A stretch of DNA of 64,000 bases from the NCBI GenBank assembly GCA_907165275.2, contig OU015655.1, forward strand, positions 2,430,501-2,494,500. The letters are read 5' to 3'. Within the stretch, counting starts at the first letter, position 1. Each line of letters starts with the position of its first letter. Below are positions 45,347-57,219 of this stretch, in pieces. Position numbers and translations under genes: made by a program. Source of the stretch: Zygaena filipendulae. Taxonomy: Eukaryota > Arthropoda > Insecta > Lepidoptera > Zygaenidae. The notes under the pieces were generated by a model that saw only the letters and a program-made list of their open reading frames with translations, was not told the origin of the DNA and did no database searches.

Positions 45347-46612
45347 TTATTATTAAACCTGATAAATACTTAAATACCTTTATCTATGTCTAATAAATAA
45401 TCTTACTTCTGTCGACGTGTTGTTATTTTGTTTTATTTAGTGCAATATCACGTATATGTGGTTTGCGTGTAGCCATGATCCGTTACATAGTTGGTATACA
45501 TTTAAATTGCATGTTTCTATTGTGCTTAAAAATTATATTATTCGTCACTCGGCTGTTACGCGATCCACTGTTATCAGAATATGGATCGCGGACCGGTGAC
45601 ATCGCATTCCGAACCGTACGCTTGAAACCTTAACGAAAACTTAAATCTGGCAGTTATAGAGTAAAGTATTGTAAAAAACTACATAAAAAAGTACACCTGA
45701 ACAGATTTCGATGAAATTTGGCAGAGAGAAGATTGCCCCCTACATTTTATCCGTAAACAAAGAACTCCCGAGAAAAGCTCGAAATTCACGCCAGCGACAA
45801 AAAAATTGTAGGTGCTGTTTCATTTTTCTGGCGACTTTGGTTTCACAACTTCTCAAAAACGTTAATTTCGAGATTCCCGGGGAAATAAAGTATGTAAAAA
45901 GGGATAGGGGACTCTATCCCTTTTTTATACACCTTATAACGTGTATTGGTACGAAATTTCATGATGACCGCTTGAATAGTAATGCCTTGTAAAACAATCG
46001 ACTACTTAAATATCATATTATAGCATATTATTAATAGGCATATATGTATACCATCGCAGACACGTCTAAGTTCCAATCGAAAGCTAACTTGACTTTGTTT
46101 TGTTTTAAATATTATGATTCTGAAAATTTATGAATGAATGAAAATGAATATGAACAAAAAAACAAAAACAAAAACATTTTATAAAATATCAATTCGATAA
46201 AGCGATTAATCTTGCGCTTTCCGTGCACAACTAACCAACTTTTACTAAATAGGCAGTGTACGTACTTATTCTGGCATAACTATAAAATAGTTTTCTCTAT
46301 GAAATTGAATACAGGGAGCTTCACAATCGCGTGATCTGAGCCAATTACCGTATTACCCACAACCGATGCCGGTCCCAATCTTTATGGCTTATAATATTAA
46401 AATTGGCGATATTAGTCTTTTATTTTCTATCATATTCAATGAATATTGTATCTATCGTCGTGCCGGTCATTGCTTTAACTTAATTTAGATAACCTCCAGT
46501 TTGACTCTAGCCTCCGATTGCCGGTTTACCGTCACGATAGTAATGCGTGTGTAAATAATACGTCAACATAATATCTACTATAACCGAATCAAGAATATGG
46601 CGTAGGTTATAT

Positions 46613-46968
46613 TATACAACGTGTTAACGAATTAACTGAAAACTAGAAAGTAGTTTGTTCAGAATCAACTAGCGAATCGATCGTACTATGTTTTAATATA
46701 GGTTATATTTTTTTCATTATTACTAGGCCATGTCTAAATTATTTATAATACAATAAATGGCGCGTACGCCGCACGCAGCAAAAAAGTTCGAACAGGTAGG
46801 CGCGGAAGTAGCGCTTGGAATTTCGTAGATAGGTCACCTCCAAACTAATGTTGAATAACTTTTAAAGTTTAAATTTTTTCGACATAAAATATATTTTAAT
46901 CATATTATTATTTTTTTTTTTTAATGGGGTGTTTCAGGTTTTCAGTTAATTCATTAACACGTTGTATA
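46613..46968. mobile_element. ACAACGTGTTAATG MITE, full copy, opposite orientation
   Basis: TACAACGTGTTAACGAATTA to TAATTCATTAACACGTTGTA; the interior is the reverse complement of the 11014 copy (ATGGCGCGTACGCCGC). Confidence 0.75.
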
Positions 46969-47130
46969 GGTATAGTTAAATTTTAATGAATGTAATTTTT
47001 TTTTGTATTTTTGTTATTATTTCAAAGTATAATTCACACATTGAATCTGATGTGTGAATTTTAGTCAGCTCAACCTCAAACCTCAAAACTCCAACTTGGT
47101 TTTTCGAACGGATCAGATAGGATAGTTAGT

Positions 47131-47340
47131 TCAACGTTTGATGAAAACACAGTGTTCGCGACGAACGCACCCGCTACCAGGACACAGGTTCCGTCCCGCG
47201 GCATTCCAATCGCAGACGTTATCTGTTCCCTGTCGCTTGCGCCCGTGATTTAGTACATTGTACTCGGTCATTCTAGGTACGTATACCAACATCCGCAAAC
47301 TTCTAGACGTTGAAGAGTTGTGTAGACAATCGCTAATTCC
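47131..47340 (-). other. GC-richer segment with a cysteine-containing minus-strand frame
   Basis: Part of a 140-codon open frame (47131-47553). Its C-terminal part reads DNVCDWNAAGRNLCPGSGCV then RREHCVF, unusually cysteine-rich, while the N-terminal part is AT-rich and looks random. There is no recognised family. It could be one exon of an unknown gene or chance. Confidence 0.2.
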
Positions 47341-49428
47341 TGCAGTTAAAGTCACTCGTCTAATGTACTGCTGGCAACTAAACTCGTACAAAAATATTGT
47401 CTTCAAATGATTTTTTAACCTCGTTGTTGGTTGACACCTTTTCTTGATTACATACTTGTACATATTACGTATATTAAAAGTACTCAATTTGATATTACAT
47501 CTCTGAAACTTTTTCATCAGTTGCTTTGATTTTGACACAACATTGCATTGCATTTTTATACGAACAATAGCTATTCCCGAGGGATTCGCAAAACCGAGGC
47601 TGCGGAGAAAATATATTAATTATAATCTAATATCGGATTTCTCTTTGTTTTCCCTCCATGCGCTATGGACGCATTTCATCGCAGCTTCTGCAGTTCGTCT
47701 TTGAAACTTTGATAACTTAAAAGTGTGCGCGTCGTGGGAAGTTTCTGTGTGAGAAAAAAAAACATACATTGCACTGCAACGCACATCTAGTTAATAATAA
47801 AAGTTCACTCGACTAATTATTAATATTACAGAGCGGGCGAGTGTTATTCACATCTCAACAGCTATATTATAAACATTGAGAGCGCATGATGTCATTGGTA
47901 TGATGCAATTGATGTGTCGCGCACGAGTATGGTTCCTTACACCATAATGATTTTGGGGCGAACTACCTACTCAGCAACCTATGCGCTCCTGATGATTATA
48001 AGGCGGCACCTCAAACTTTTGAGTGTGTTAAAAACAAGCGTTCAAGTAAAATAGGGTTTTCTGTACATTTTAGGTACATACCTATATTAACAATAATTTT
48101 TCAATTCTAAATTAGAATCGGTTTGGCTGAGAATTCCAATCAAATTCTATTTTAAGAACATCGGATTCTAGTTTTCGCATTCAGTCATTAGTTTGTTGAT
48201 TAGTGATTTGTCCTCATGACGTTAAAATTGTTTTTACATGACTGCTTAAATTAGAGTACGTTTGCAAAGATTTCAAATTTTATTTATTTTTATCAATGGG
48301 AGATAGACTTGGCCCCACTGTAAATTTTAAACGATTTTTTACATGATATCGGGGGCGATTCCTCATTTCTTTTCTCTGCTAAATAACACCTAGAATATGA
48401 ACTGAACGGCCAATGTCCAACCCTAATAATGAAAAAAAAAACACTTACAACATTTCTCAATTTCCTTTTTCAAAATTTTAAATAGTTTTATTGATAAGAT
48501 TTGAACAACAAATATGTACCTAAATGTAAATTGAACTAGAGGCATCAAAAAATTTGAAATGATCACTCTTCAGGTAGAAAATGCATGATAGCAATAATAA
48601 GTCATAGTAGAATGAAACTCTGTACGTCTTCATTTTTGTCACGGTTTAGGGAAGGGACACAATATCGTAATATATTATGTAAGATAATGTAATATTCAAT
48701 TCGTTATTATATTATCATAAAATTAAAGGGGTAATGATTAAAATTTGCCATGCTTTATATGAAATAAGATCATTAAAACTAGAAAATAAATAAAAAGAGT
48801 AACAACTACTACAGTATAATGTTAGTTCTAACTAACATTGAGTGAACAGTAGGTAATATTCCACGTGATTTCACGAGTCCACACACATACAACTGCAAGC
48901 TCATTTTAAAGTTTTACTATCGATAGAAATGGAACAAGAGCGTCGAACGTCACTATTTAGGCCAAAATTGCGTGCAATATCCTCGTTTAGTGCACTTTAC
49001 GACAAAGTTCCGAGCCACTATTTAGCTTTTTGTATAAACTGTGGTTGTGACATGCGGCAGTAATCATACATACATACATACCTTATAAGATATTTATGAA
49101 AAATATCACTAAATAATTAACAAAATCCTACATTATACTAAACTTCCTCCAGACATAATAATTTTATCAATTAAAATAGACTTAGTAAAAACAAATGCAT
49201 CATATCATTATTTGCAATGTGTCATAAGATGTTAGCTAACTCAAAAACTGCCGTCATCCTTACAAATGTATGCATGCATATAATAATGAAAATCCAGGCA
49301 AGTATTACAGGAAACTCTGTATAAACTGATGTTTTGCGCTATAACGGCATCCGATGCTATTTTTAGCAGACTTGTAATCTATTATAGAGGTATTCTATAT
49401 TCGGTAGTCTTTCCTCTCAGGAATCTCT

Positions 49429-49673
49429 AATGGGCTTGTCAACCAAAAGTTTAGTTTTAAGTACGTCTTGTAGATTAATAAAAAATATTGGACACGTATT
49501 TTTGCCCCTGCTAAAATTTATAGCACGTTTTGACGTCGCGCGACATTTCCACTAAATGTATCTGCATTATTTTTTAATTACTTACGTAAAAAAAAAATTA
49601 CGTGTCTTTTTTTTATTAATCTACAAGACGGACTAAATAGAATTTTGTTTTTCATACCCCGGAAACAAGCCTA
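49429..49673. mobile_element. 'AGTCCGTC' foldback MITE, internally deleted
   Basis: AATGGGCTTGTCAACCAAAA and AAGTACGTCTTGTAGATTAA on the left, TTTTCATACCCCGGAAACAA on the right. Much of the left inner arm is missing after GACACGTATTTTTGCCCC. Confidence 0.66.
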
Positions 49674-49984
49674 CAGGATTTTCGGACATCGAAATTATAA
49701 ATACAAATAATATTGTAATCGCATAGTAATCCTGATTCTTTCCCTTTATATCTAAGCTTTACCTAATTCACTATGACTTTAACATGCCACGTTATGCTTT
49801 AAATATTGAGTGTAAACATTATTAGAAGTCCAGAGCTTTACAAACAACAAAGCCCTACAAACGGACACACAAAAAACTTTTCCTCCATAAAATATTAGTA
49901 TAAAATATATAATATATCTGTACACTTGGTAAATATCGTAATTTCTCAGCATACAAGACTACATAAAAGGTAGTCTATCTATCT

Positions 49985-50300
49985 TCTATACTATAATAAA
50001 AGAGTAGAATTCGCGATTCTGTACATTGAATATTTTTACCTAAAATTGAGATGGGTGATAAAAGAAGAGTAACCAAGCAGAAAAAAAAGTTTTTAAAATT
50101 CTTTTCTGTCTGTCTGTCTGTCTGTCTGTCTGTTCGCGATAATCTCCGCATCTACTGAATGGATTGTCATGCGGTTTTCACAGATAGATTAAGCTTAGTC
50201 TGGAGCTACATATAGGCTTTGTTTCATTTAAATCGGATGTCGGGAAAAAAGTTGTTATATAAAAATGTTTCACGCGGATGAAACTGCGAGGCACAACTAG
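49985..50300 (+). mobile_element. Helitron copy, second subfamily, complete
   Basis: It runs from TCTATACTATAATAAAAGAG to GAGGCACAACTAG. The interior has a (GTCT)n run at about 50105-50135 and CTACATATAGGCTTTGTTTC, the complement of the 19875 copy. Confidence 0.6.
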
Positions 50301-50304
50301 TTAT

Positions 50305-52645
50305 TTAATAAGTAGGTATCATTAATTTTCTTAATGTCATGTGGAAACAAAATGAATTTTTTTCTGTTTTCTTTTTTTTCCTGAAATTTAATCTATGTTT
50401 GTTTAGCCGACTAGCCGAGAATTTCAGATTTGCGGTTATCTCAGCGTGACGTCACATATTTCTCATAGTTCTAGGCTCAGAGCACATCTGAATCTTATAT
50501 TTAGTACCTAAGCAGACTACACAACTGGTTCTAGCTGTACAACACATATAACTGCTAAACCATAGTCTAGGAGCTGAAGTTAGAATAAACCATTTAATAT
50601 GAACAATTTTACTAACAGAGTAAATTATTCTGAGATTGTTGCATTATTTACTTCAATCCTATGAAATAATGCACTAGTTTGGTTTATAATTAAATTAAAC
50701 AATTAAGTATAATAAACTAAATTAATAAGTAAATTAATGGTTAAGTAGGTATTTAACTAAATTTAACTTAATTAGTTAAATGTCAATTTTTGTGTGATGA
50801 TTTTTGACGTGAAAGTTGTGACGTATTTCCTGCGAGTTACCTACCTCATGCGGTGCACAAACCGCATTGAGGAACTAATTCCAAAAAAAATAGTATATAA
50901 TTTTTTTTTATAAAACCTTTAATTCTGAACAATTTTTCGTCAATAGCAGATAAAATAAGCTGAAATTTTACAAAAAATGTACAAAAATACGTTTACCTTT
51001 ATGAAATATGTATGTACCTATGGTATATTAAAGCGCAGCAGCAGCGCGATATAAAAAATTTAAATAGAGCATATTTGGGGCGCTAAGTAAGATGGCCACG
51101 GAAAAGCTTGTCTCCCGCTAAAGACATGACGAGCCTCCTGCACTGTATTATATTGCCACGGCTTCCCGAAAGTCGCCACGTAAAACTTGCGAAGTTAGGT
51201 GACCGCGATACGTTTTACGCGTTCGAACGCATTCCTGTACTCTGTCCTAGAAACCGATATTTTATATACCTACGTTATAGATGTAAGTCGAAAAGACCGC
51301 GTTGCTATTCGACGTTGCTATATTAAACTAAATCAACAAAGAAAATAATAACATTATAGAGTAAAGCGGCTACACGCAGCCCTAAAATCAGAGGCGATAT
51401 CGGGAGTGATGTTGCCAGGTTGCAAAACCTAATAGCCGCACAGACCAGCCAGCAAAAAGGCCGGACACCCTACATAATTGAAGATTACTTATACTACTTA
51501 TACTCAAATGTCCGGTCAAACTGGCTGATCTATCCCGCTATTAGGTTTGGCGATCTGGCAACATTACTTTCGACATCGCCTCTAATTTTAGGGCCTTGTG
51601 TAGCCACTTTAATGGTTTAAATTTGTAGCACCAGCAGAGTGCATTTACGATGCTAGCACGTTTTTTTTGGCTTATTCCAAGTTCCAACAAGTCCTACCAG
51701 TAGTTCGATGATCGAACGAGTATGAGTGGGCGCTGGAATATGATTTTGAGGTCCGGTTTACGACTCCCACTACACTTGTTTGAATAGAGCACTTTTTATT
51801 ATCATATACTGTTTTAAAACTTACAAAAATATTTTGGTACAAAACTCTATATATATAAACTTTACGATATCTCGTAGTACATATTTTGTGGTAAATTTCT
51901 ATTTTCTAATTTTATGTGATGATGCCCTGAGTAAAAAAAACTGTTAAGTATATAAAGTTTTTTTTATTAATGAAAACTTGATTTTGGAAAAAATATTATC
52001 ACTAATCAATTTTAGCTGGGAAATTATCGTGATTTTGTCATAATGCCATTGTAATGCATATAGTTTCTATACGTCATATACCCGGTTCAAAATATGCAGT
52101 GTGAGCAGCGCTGCTTGAAAACGCCAGAATAATGACATATTGGACTAATCACACCCATTGTTCTCATAGTTTGTAGTTGTTTTCAAAACGGTGTTCTATT
52201 CCGGTAGATCCTCAAACAGAGCACAAGTAAAATAAATTGTTTTTAATTTGTTTAAAAAACTAAAATACACTATCAGCTATATCAAGAAGTTTAGAAAACT
52301 TTTTTGTGGAATGTGGACATCAGATAAGAAAGCATTTTTAAACTGGTGTTCAAGCGTGTTTGTTTTTTTATTTCAAGCTTTTCATTTAATTTATATTTCA
52401 AGCTTTTCATTTAATTTTCGTATTTAATGTTCGTATGTTTTGTTTTTGGATTAAAGTTTTTCACTTATTTTTCAATTACCTCCTGGTAATTATCATATTG
52501 GTATTTGTTCTTATAATAAAATATATTATGAATGTAACATTGAGTATGTGTTAGTAAGTAAATATAATTTCCACGAAATAGGAGTAAATGGAGGCAAGCA
52601 AAGCATCTACGGTAGGTACGTGCTTGCATAACAATAACAATATAA
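50305..52645. other. Mostly unassigned stretch
   Basis: Apart from the foldback element at 51364, the part at 51060-51330 is GC-richer with a 72-codon frame (51108) that has no domain. (ATTTCAAGCTTTTCATTTA) repeats once at 52371-52413. Confidence 0.4.
51364..51609. mobile_element. Foldback MITE, AAGYGGCTACAC termini, TA duplication
   Basis: Arms of about 75 bp contain GGCTACAC, CCCTAAAATCAGAGGCGAT, TGATGTTGCCAG and CCTAATAGC, returning inverted with about 12 differences. TA flanks both sides (51362-51363, 51610-51611). Confidence 0.75.
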
Positions 52646-52649
52646 TCTT

Positions 52650-52876
52650 AATATATATAAATCATGTGTCACGTTGTTTGTCCGCGATGGACTCCGAAAC
52701 TACTGAACGGATTTTGATAAAATTTTGCAACCATTCATAATATGGTCCAACTTAAAAGATAGGATAGTTTTTATCCCGGAATTCCCTCGGGAACTGAAGG
52801 ACATAGAGTACTTTTTTCCCGCAACCTCCGCGGGAACTCCGAAATTACCGCGGATGAAATCGCGGGGGACAGCTAG
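52650..52876 (+). mobile_element. Helitron copy
   Basis: TAATATATATAAATCATGTG at the left, then TATCCCGGAATTCCCTCGGG and ATCGCGGGGGACAGCTAG. The PCCGGAATT-type block is again present twice. Confidence 0.55.
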
Positions 52877-53166
52877 TATTTTTATAAATTATGTTCGCGG
52901 TTGACTATTAATCGCGAAAAGCATCCGAATTCGAATATGGTCGCCCGGTTTGTTAAACGTTGTCACACTTTCAATTGTCATTAATTTATCGAAATTACTA
53001 GGCAATACTTTTTGTGTCTATGTTGTTGTTGTTGTTCAAACAGATAAATTATTGTAATATTTTTTTAGTTGATATTCAATAAGTAAATATAATTAAATAT
53101 CGTTCGAGTAAAAAACTTTTCAAACAAAACTTAAGTGTGATTTGGTTTATAAAATTATAATCCGCA

Positions 53167-53392
53167 AGGCTATTATGTAACTTTTGTTGCTATCATATTT
53201 CAGTTTCAATCAGATAAATTGCGATTTTGTGATCAATTAAACGTGTTTAGACCGCTTCAACTTTTGAAGTATGTTTATTTTGGTTGATTGCTAGATATTG
53301 TAGATGTCAAAAAGTACATTTTTTAATCGCAAAACCGCCATGTTTTTGATTGCAACTGTAAAATGATAGAAACAAAAGTTACGTAATAGCCC
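53167..53392. mobile_element. Foldback MITE, GGCTATTAYGTAAC termini
   Basis: GGCTATTATGTAACTTTTGT and ATCATATTTCAGTTTCAATC on the left return as GATTGCAACTGTAAAATGAT and ACAAAAGTTACGTAATAGCC. Confidence 0.72.
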
Positions 53393-53408
53393 CGCCGATC
53401 TCCTATAT

Positions 53409-53569
53409 GCTACTGCTCCACCTGCGTGTTAACGCGTAAGTTAGTGCGCTAATTTAGGCATTACGTAGATGTGGCCAACATTTTAACGGGTTAACTTCCT
53501 AACATTACCATCAACGTTAACGTTAGACATTAACATCGACGTTAACGTTAACGCAGGTGGAGCAGTAGC
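53409..53569. mobile_element. Foldback MITE, GCTACTGCTCCACCTGCG termini
   Basis: GCTACTGCTCCACCTGCG and its inverse CGCAGGTGGAGCAGTAGC are perfect. Between them GTTAACG/CGTTAAC occurs repeatedly (53430-53550). It lies 16 bp from the previous element. Confidence 0.74.
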
Positions 53570-54101
53570 AATAGTGAAGTCTTAACTTGATAGCAAGCTC
53601 GGTTTTTAATCGTTAACAACACTTAATAACTCTGAAGTGGTCAAAGGCATTAGGTTATTGAGAAACGTAGGTAGATACACTTAAGAGATGAAGCCTATAA
53701 CCTCACCTAACTTCCAAGTCCTTACCTCTTATGGAATTAGCGCATGCGATTATCATTCTTAGAAACAAGTGTTCCAAGAGTGATTATTCTCTATCCTCGA
53801 AAGGTAAGTGGAGCGTTCTTGTATTGAGTCGATGGGAGCGTGAAGAAACCCGATTAATGTTACTTAAAGTGTTACACTAAAAGTCAAGCTATGTTAGATT
53901 GTTACACATTTTGTCACTCAGCCGCCTATGATTCAAGTCATACTGAACCAACACCGCGTTCCGAGCAAATATATCTTAGTTAAATGGTTACATTAAAATA
54001 CGTCTCGAGATTATCGTGACCTGAATTATTTTAAATTATAGTCAAATAGGTTGGCGCGGTGGTCATCGTCCTCTCCATCCTCAAGTGGTTCGGGGATCAA
54101 T

Positions 54102-54425
54102 GGGGATGTGGACTAGGTACTTTTGAAAATCAAAATTCTAATTAGTCCGTCAGTTACATAATAAAAAAACAATAGACACGTATTTTTTGCTTTCTCAAAT
54201 AAATTAAAATATACAGAGATAAAGCGCATTAAAGTTTAGGGTGGGGGTCGTGACGTCATTAACCGCTAAAACCGCCATACAACAAAAAAAAATTTATTAA
54301 TTTTTAGTCAGTCTTGTAGATCATTAAAAATATTAGACACGTATTTTTTCTTTATTTACTTAATCAAAAAATAACGACGATATATTAAGTTGAAATTTCG
54401 CGTGACGTCACTATTCTGACAGTTT
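54102..54425. mobile_element. Rearranged pair of 'AGTCCGTC' MITE halves
   Basis: A left half (GGGGATGTGGACTAGGTACT to ACCGCTAAAACCGCCATACA) is joined near 54282 to a half in the opposite sense (ATTTTTAGTCAGTCTTGTAG to CACTATTCTGACAGTTTGT). It stops abruptly against non-LTR retrotransposon sequence at 54426. Confidence 0.6.
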
Positions 54426-54645
54426 GTCCGGAGTGTGGGGTCCACCATCGCCGGGAATGCCCATTCCCACACATGGGGCACACACATGGGGCTGGTTTTT
54501 AAGCGAAGTAAACTTCGCCCAGCGAGTAAGCCTCGCTATCCAGCGGGGTAATGCCGCCAGCCTTTTGGGCACGCTTCCAGCTGTGGAGGACCTAGGGCAA
54601 ATTTTTTTATTTGTAAATATAGTTTTTATTTTAAGTTTTCCATAA
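54424..54645 (+). mobile_element. Non-LTR retrotransposon ORF2 C-terminal fragment
   Basis: The open frame ends FAQRVSLAIQRGNAASLLGT, then LPAVEDLGQIFLF, resembling the C-terminal end of insect R1/Jockey-type ORF2 proteins as I recall them. Upstream PHMG/THGAGF pieces lie in another frame. It begins abruptly at the MITE junction, so it is a 5'-truncated copy. The reverse-transcriptase domain is not present. Confidence 0.45.
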
Positions 54646-54844
54646 GTTTTGTTATATTAGTACCTACATACAACAAAAATTTGTTTATTAAAAAATAATA
54701 TATATATAATAATATATAATATATATAATATATATTTGCTTTAGAGAAAGAGAAGAGAATCAATACTGAATACGTCTTTCATCTAACCTTAAATACCAGC
54801 ATGCAAAACTTATCAAAAGTTAAGCCAATACAAAATAAAATAAG

Positions 54845-54960
54845 TTAATTTATTTATTTATTTATTCTTTATTGCACAGTGTGTACAAATGGCGAACTTA
54901 ATGCCTTGAGGCATTCTCTACCAGTTAACCATTGGGTAGACAGAGAAATATAGAAGATGG
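54845..54960 (-). mobile_element. LINE 3' tail, minus strand
   Basis: TTTATTTATTTATTCTTTAT, TGCACAGTGTGTACAAATGG and TTAATGCCTTGAGGCATTCT are the complement of a tail like the one at 45030. Confidence 0.58.
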
Positions 54961-55353
54961 AGTGAAGTTTATATGAAGTTTATATTTTTAATCTGTTCAA
55001 AACGAGCCCATACAAAATGCCGTTCTGTGTCACGGTCAATAGGTATACACCTAAGTGTGTCTTCCATTTACTTACGTCTACTCACAACTAAGTTCATTAC
55101 TAATCCTTTTACATAATTGTGTTAAGGCTACACTGACCACGCGTATGGGGTGAGTGATGTCTCACTGCAATACGTCAGTGTGTATCGAGATGCAAGTAGA
55201 TAATATAATGATCGTACGATTTTCGAAATTTGTAACTTGGCGATAAAATTTGGTGATGTGTCACCTTTCCTGTGACCAATGATATCTACAATCAATCGCA
55301 TAATATGATGTTTGAATGTGCGACAGCGCCACTGTCATGCTGATCCTTATACA

Positions 55354-55510
55354 ACTAGCGGTTCCGCGCATTTCACCTGCGTTATTCCAGGATTAAAGTA
55401 CCTCATGTACCCTTGACAACGTGAATGCAAAATTTCGTGATGATCCGTTGGCTATTTAAGGCGTGAAAGCCTAACAAACAAACTCACATTCGCATTTATA
55501 ATATCTGTTA
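55354..55510 (-). mobile_element. Helitron copy, reverse, shortened
   Basis: CTAGCGGTTCCGCGCATTTC to CTCACATTCGCATTTATAAT. Confidence 0.52.
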
Positions 55511-55889
55511 GAATTTAGTAGATATAATTATTTTTTCTCCCGCGAAAAGTTTGCTATTGAAATTGTTTAAGTTAGATTTTAAGCAAGGTAATTGCAAACA
55601 CTCGAATCAATTCGTTCAGTAGTAGACACTAGACAGTACACAACATTGAACATACACCTAATTATTAACAGACAAACAGATCGAAATTCCAAAATTTGTT
55701 TCCACTAGTGCCAAGTAACTTATAGAATTCCAACCAATGATATTTTAATACATATAGAATGTCATTGCTCCCATCGATATTTGCTGTATTTTTAATAGTA
55801 TTTTTTTTTTAACTTAGATCCTTTTTCAAACGATCATCAACGTGAATAGATAGTGAAAAGATGCCCTAATTATGTCTGCTGTGATTAAC

Positions 55890-56215
55890 ACTTTCCCGCG
55901 CGGTTCTCGCTAGGACTGTCGAGCGGACGCCGCGTCTGTGCAAGTTCGAAAAGTGTCGTTTGAGAGCTTTCCGAATGTGAATCGAGCAGTCGACAGCGGT
56001 CGTCGGGTATAGGTAATGGCGGCCCGGAAAACTTATGAGTTCTGATCGACCGACAATCCGTTGTGTTTCATATTTATCGACACTTTGTAGTTCAAATTGG
56101 AAGTAACGAACTGTCACCCTTGAGTTGAGTTGAAAAAAAAAAGCAGCGACACTCAAGCAGTTTGAGGGACACTCAACGACGAAAACCCTTTGTCTTTTTC
56201 GCGGGATACTCTGCT
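55890..56215 (+). promoter_or_regulatory. GC-richer island, possible noncoding first exon
   Basis: CGCGCGGTTCTCGCTAGGAC through GTCGTCGGGTATAG runs to GTAATG, a plausible donor. CpG is frequent here and no repeat matches it. No initiator or TATA element is convincing. Confidence 0.2.
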
Positions 56216-56718
56216 TAAATTATAGATACGTTACGCAATTAAGGATTTAGGTAGGTAGTTCGAAACGATGGTGCGGAAATTTTTTGTTGATTATACAAAA
56301 TATAGTTTCAATTCGCTTATAATTTTCATAGTCAATTCCGAAAGCTTAGCACTTTCGGAATCCCCCTAGGAAACTCGTGAAATACAAAGTGATATTGGCT
56401 CAAAACAAAAGCTACTTAGGTACATGCTTAGTTCACTTAAATATGTACTTAAATGCGTTTAGTACGTTTTTCTCGTAAAAAAAAAATCCCAACAGACAAA
56501 CCATTTTGATCAATCGATCGGTCTGTTAATTATGTAGGTATATACTATGATGAAACTGAGAAATCTCAAGTGCAGCTCTCGAATGCACATATATCAATGG
56601 TAATGAAACATTATAGATAAAACTATCAGCCAATGAAAATGCTTTAATAATTACAGTATACGGGGGCTCTAAAGCTTAATCTATAGAAGAAAAAGAGGAG
56701 TTTGTAACTATTATATTA

Positions 56719-56900
56719 CTAGTTGTGCCCCGCGGTTTCACCCGCGTTGCCGCGGAAATTCCGAGATACAAAGTGCCCTACGTCCTTTGTATCCCTGATA
56801 ATGTGGATGCAAAATTTCATGATCATCGGTGTAGTCGATAAGGCGTGAAAGCATAACAAACAAACAAACTCACATTAGCGTTTATAATATAGGTATAGTT
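56719..56900 (-). mobile_element. Helitron copy, reverse
   Basis: CTAGTTGTGCCCCGCGGTTT to CATTAGCGTTTATAATATAG. Confidence 0.6.
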
Positions 56901-56984
56901 GATATAGTAGGTATAGTAAGGATTATGACCGGACAAGCAGATGCAATCATGGGATAGGTCATAGGACTATGGGTTGTTCGTGAC

Positions 56985-57215
56985 TGCATAGTAGGAGGTT
57001 GTAGGCGCTACACAGGGTTCTATCTGTCGATCGGCAGTCAGAAGCGAGGCGTGCAGGCGAGCGCTCGCTACGACACCGCAACCTATCGCGACCCATCGCC
57101 TACCACATTCGTAAGTCTTGTGACAATCATCCAATGCATGAAGTTTACTCCACACAATTTGTTCTCGTTGAAAATATTTGCCGGTTCAAGTGTAAAAAGT
57201 AAGTTGAAACATGTA
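56985..57215 (+). promoter_or_regulatory. GC-richer island, possible promoter and 5' UTR exon
   Basis: TCGATCGGCAGTCAGAAGCG contains an initiator-like CAGTCAG, followed by a CpG-rich stretch and possible donors at CATTC|GTAAGT (about 57111) and AAAAA|GTAAGT (about 57199). Transcript evidence is lacking. Confidence 0.22.
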
Positions 57216-57219
57216 TAAC

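Larger units (their letters stand above)
45350..49428. other. Mostly unassigned stretch
   Basis: It includes the MITE at 46613 and the GC-richer segments at 47131-47340 and 47640-47760. No exon with a recognisable domain was found. Confidence 0.4.
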
